DNA from: an uncultured Clostridia bacterium
Lineage (GTDB): Bacteria; Bacillota; Clostridia; Christensenellales; Borkfalkiaceae
Reading direction: 5' to 3'
NCBI GenBank assembly: GCA_947627765.1
Contig: CANQXA010000010.1
Span: 1-53,064 of the forward strand
Length of the DNA: 53,064 nucleotides
Under the pieces are notes generated by a model. It ran no database searches, had not been told where the DNA came from, and saw only the letters and a list, made by a program, of their open reading frames with translations. Numbering within the stretch: position 1 is the stretch's first letter; every line of letters starts with the position of its first letter. The position numbers and the translations under genes were made by a program. Positions 51,860 through 53,064 of the stretch are shown here, piece by piece.

Positions 51860-52957
51860 ATGTTAAGTAAAGCAGAAAAAGCTGAAAGAAGAGCAAATGC
51901 GCCCCTTCCCGGATCGGCAACCCCGGCAGAACTGCGGGCATTCTACGGTTCCTTTGTCTATGGCGTCGGCGCGGTCCTCGCGTTCTTCGGATTCTCTTCG
52001 AAGACCCACCGCGCGAGCAAAAAGCGTTCCCGTCTCGTGATGGACATCGCGACGTACATCGTCCTCCTCTTCGGGTCCTTCCTCATGGTGTACCCGTTCT
52101 GGTGGATGATCGCGGGCTCCTTCGCATGGACGGGGAGCGGAAGCGGTACCGGCGAGTTGTTCAAAAAGCTCGTTTGGTGGCCCAAGAAAGGATACAGCAC
52201 TTGGGGCTACATCGAAAATGTCGGCAGAGTGAATCCTTTCTACAACTATGTGCTCTGCTTCAATTCGAAGTTTGTCGGCGGCATCATGCCCGACGGCACC
52301 GTCGGCGGCTTCTGGAACTATTGGCGCGCGGTCATCAACAACTTGATCTATTCGATCGTGCCCGTCGTCGTCGGCGTCATCACGTCGGCTTCCGCGGCGT
52401 TCTCCTTCGCAAAGATCCAGTGGGTCGGCAGGAATGTGGTCTTCTTCTTCCTGCTCGCCGCGATCATGGTTCCCGGCCCCTCCATCATGATCACCCAGTA
52501 CGTCATGTACGACGCGATGGGTTGGCGTGAAAACGGGCTCGTCCTCATCATCCCCGGTCTGTTCGGCTCGATCATGACGGCATTCTTCATCCGCCAGTTC
52601 CTGTTCGGCCTACCGACGTCCATCATCGAGGCGGCAAAGATCGACGGGGCGGGATACTTCCGCATCTTCTGCGGATTCATCCTTCCTCTCGCAATGCCCG
52701 CGATCATGGCGCAAGGACTGCTGTCCTTCATGGGATGCTGGAACAACTACATGGGTTCCTTCATTATGATCCCGCAGTACTCCTCGTGGATCAACCTCCC
52801 GCACGCGATGTACCTCATGACCGCCGATAACGAATCGACGATCGACGGTCCCGCGATCGCGGCTTCCGTCCTCTGCGTCCTTCCTATCATGATCCTGTTT
52901 GCGGCATTCCAGAAGCTGATCATCGGCTCCCTGATGCTCACGGGTTCGAAGGAATAA
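51860..52957 (+). CDS. Sugar ABC transporter permease (MalG/UgpE-like)
   Basis: This 365-residue protein has helices starting near residue 60 (DIATYIVLLFGSFLMVYPFWWMIAGSF) and an EAA loop IIEAAKIDGAGYFRIFCGFILPLAMP. TAAGGAGGGGAAAGCGAA precedes ATG, 15 bases after the first permease. The pair is likely the membrane channel of the importer whose binding protein is at 47596. An IS3-type element begins just downstream. Confidence 0.93.
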   Translation: MLSKAEKAERRANAPLPGSATPAELRAFYGSFVYGVGAVLAFFGFSSKTHRASKKRSRLVMDIATYIVLLFGSFLMVYPFWWMIAGSFAWTGSGSGTGELFKKLVWWPKKGYSTWGYIENVGRVNPFYNYVLCFNSKFVGGIMPDGTVGGFWNYWRAVINNLIYSIVPVVVGVITSASAAFSFAKIQWVGRNVVFFFLLAAIMVPGPSIMITQYVMYDAMGWRENGLVLIIPGLFGSIMTAFFIRQFLFGLPTSIIEAAKIDGAGYFRIFCGFILPLAMPAIMAQGLLSFMGCWNNYMGSFIMIPQYSSWINLPHAMYLMTADNESTIDGPAIAASVLCVLPIMILFAAFQKLIIGSLMLTGSKE

Positions 52958-52991
52958 GAGAAAATCCAAAAAAAGCGGAACGGATCCTGAA

Positions 52992-53064
52992 GTGAACCCC
53001 AAAAGTTGGACAAAAATTTAATTAGATGAATTGTGAATGAGTTCGGTATTGAACCGGGCTCATT
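52992..53064. mobile_element. End of an IS3-family insertion sequence (partial)
   Basis: The terminal sequence TGAACCCCAAAAGTTGGACA at 52993-53012 has the typical IS3/IS150-group inverted-repeat appearance, and the transposase 3' end follows on the minus strand. The element runs out of the window. Confidence 0.8.
53022..53064 (-). CDS. IS3-family transposase OrfB, last residues (partial)
   Basis: Minus-strand reading ends MSPVQYRTHSQFI before TAA (53022-53024). MSPVQYR is the characteristic C-terminus of IS3-type OrfB integrases. Only 13 residues are in the window. Confidence 0.85.
   Translation of the reverse strand, partial: MSPVQYRTHSQFI

Noticed and set aside
1-53064. CRISPR array
   Set aside because: The tandem repeats found (4547, 31405) have degenerate units with no unique spacers.

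Overview
The window looks like the replication-origin neighbourhood of a GC-rich, spore-forming-lineage Firmicute (class Clostridia; probably an uncultured Christensenellales-type gut bacterium). This assignment is inferred from gene content: veg, GlyRS of the single-chain type, pdaB-like deacetylase, yyaC, spoIIIJ(yidC)/jag, the GTP-type PEP carboxykinase and a membrane pyrophosphatase, combined with AGGAGG-type ribosome sites and sigma-A promoters (TTGACA-17-TATAAT). No species can be named from the sequence alone.

Layout. 1-1.1 kb: tail of an unknown gene, then a tRNA cluster (Val, Gly, Cys, Leu) on the minus strand with duplicated, decaying tRNA-Leu pieces. 1.2-8.2 kb: veg, gyrA, gyrB, glyS. 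8.3-16.5 kb: isochorismatase-like hydrolase, zinc-ribbon proteins, SSB-like protein, PdaB-like deacetylase, ComF-type phosphoribosyltransferase, a large lipoprotein and an esterase. 16.6-22.7 kb: rplM-rpsI, an acetyltransferase, and a cysE-cysS-alaS operon whose AlaRS is unusually short. 22.9-28.6 kb: membrane proteins with or without zinc ribbons, and XRE and DeoR regulators. 28.9-35.7 kb: membrane pyrophosphatase, pckG, two little-known proteins, rsmG. 36.0-40.6 kb: dnaN-rpmH-rnpA-yidD-yidC-jag. 41-47 kb: yyaC, a CvpA-like protein, ftsH, parB and a two-domain acyltransferase. 47.6-53 kb: a sugar-type ABC importer (very large binding protein plus two permeases). The right edge runs into an IS3-family insertion sequence.

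Gene polarity switches from almost all minus to almost all plus at the rsmG/dnaN divergence (35.66-36.05 kb), as expected around an origin. Two intervals carry origin-type signals: the rsmG-dnaN gap (several degenerate DnaA boxes plus an AT-rich tract) and the cvpA-ftsH gap (three perfect TTATCCACA boxes followed by a perfect and a near-perfect parS). dnaA and parA are not in the window.

The most unusual signals are: (1) a 10-mer, GGACATGGTA, present about ten times exactly and at least ten more times in near forms, in both orientations, inside and between genes; (2) two membrane-protein promoters with optimal -35 and -10 boxes separated by a C8 or C9 run and followed by a related palindrome, which suggests slippage-controlled expression of a co-regulated pair; (3) a mini alanyl-tRNA synthetase; (4) a YidC with about 270 extra residues between its second and third membrane segments; (5) two genes whose -10 box sits 6 nt before the ATG, i.e. 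predicted leaderless mRNAs; (6) a mosaic of GC-rich intergenic repeats at five or more loci.
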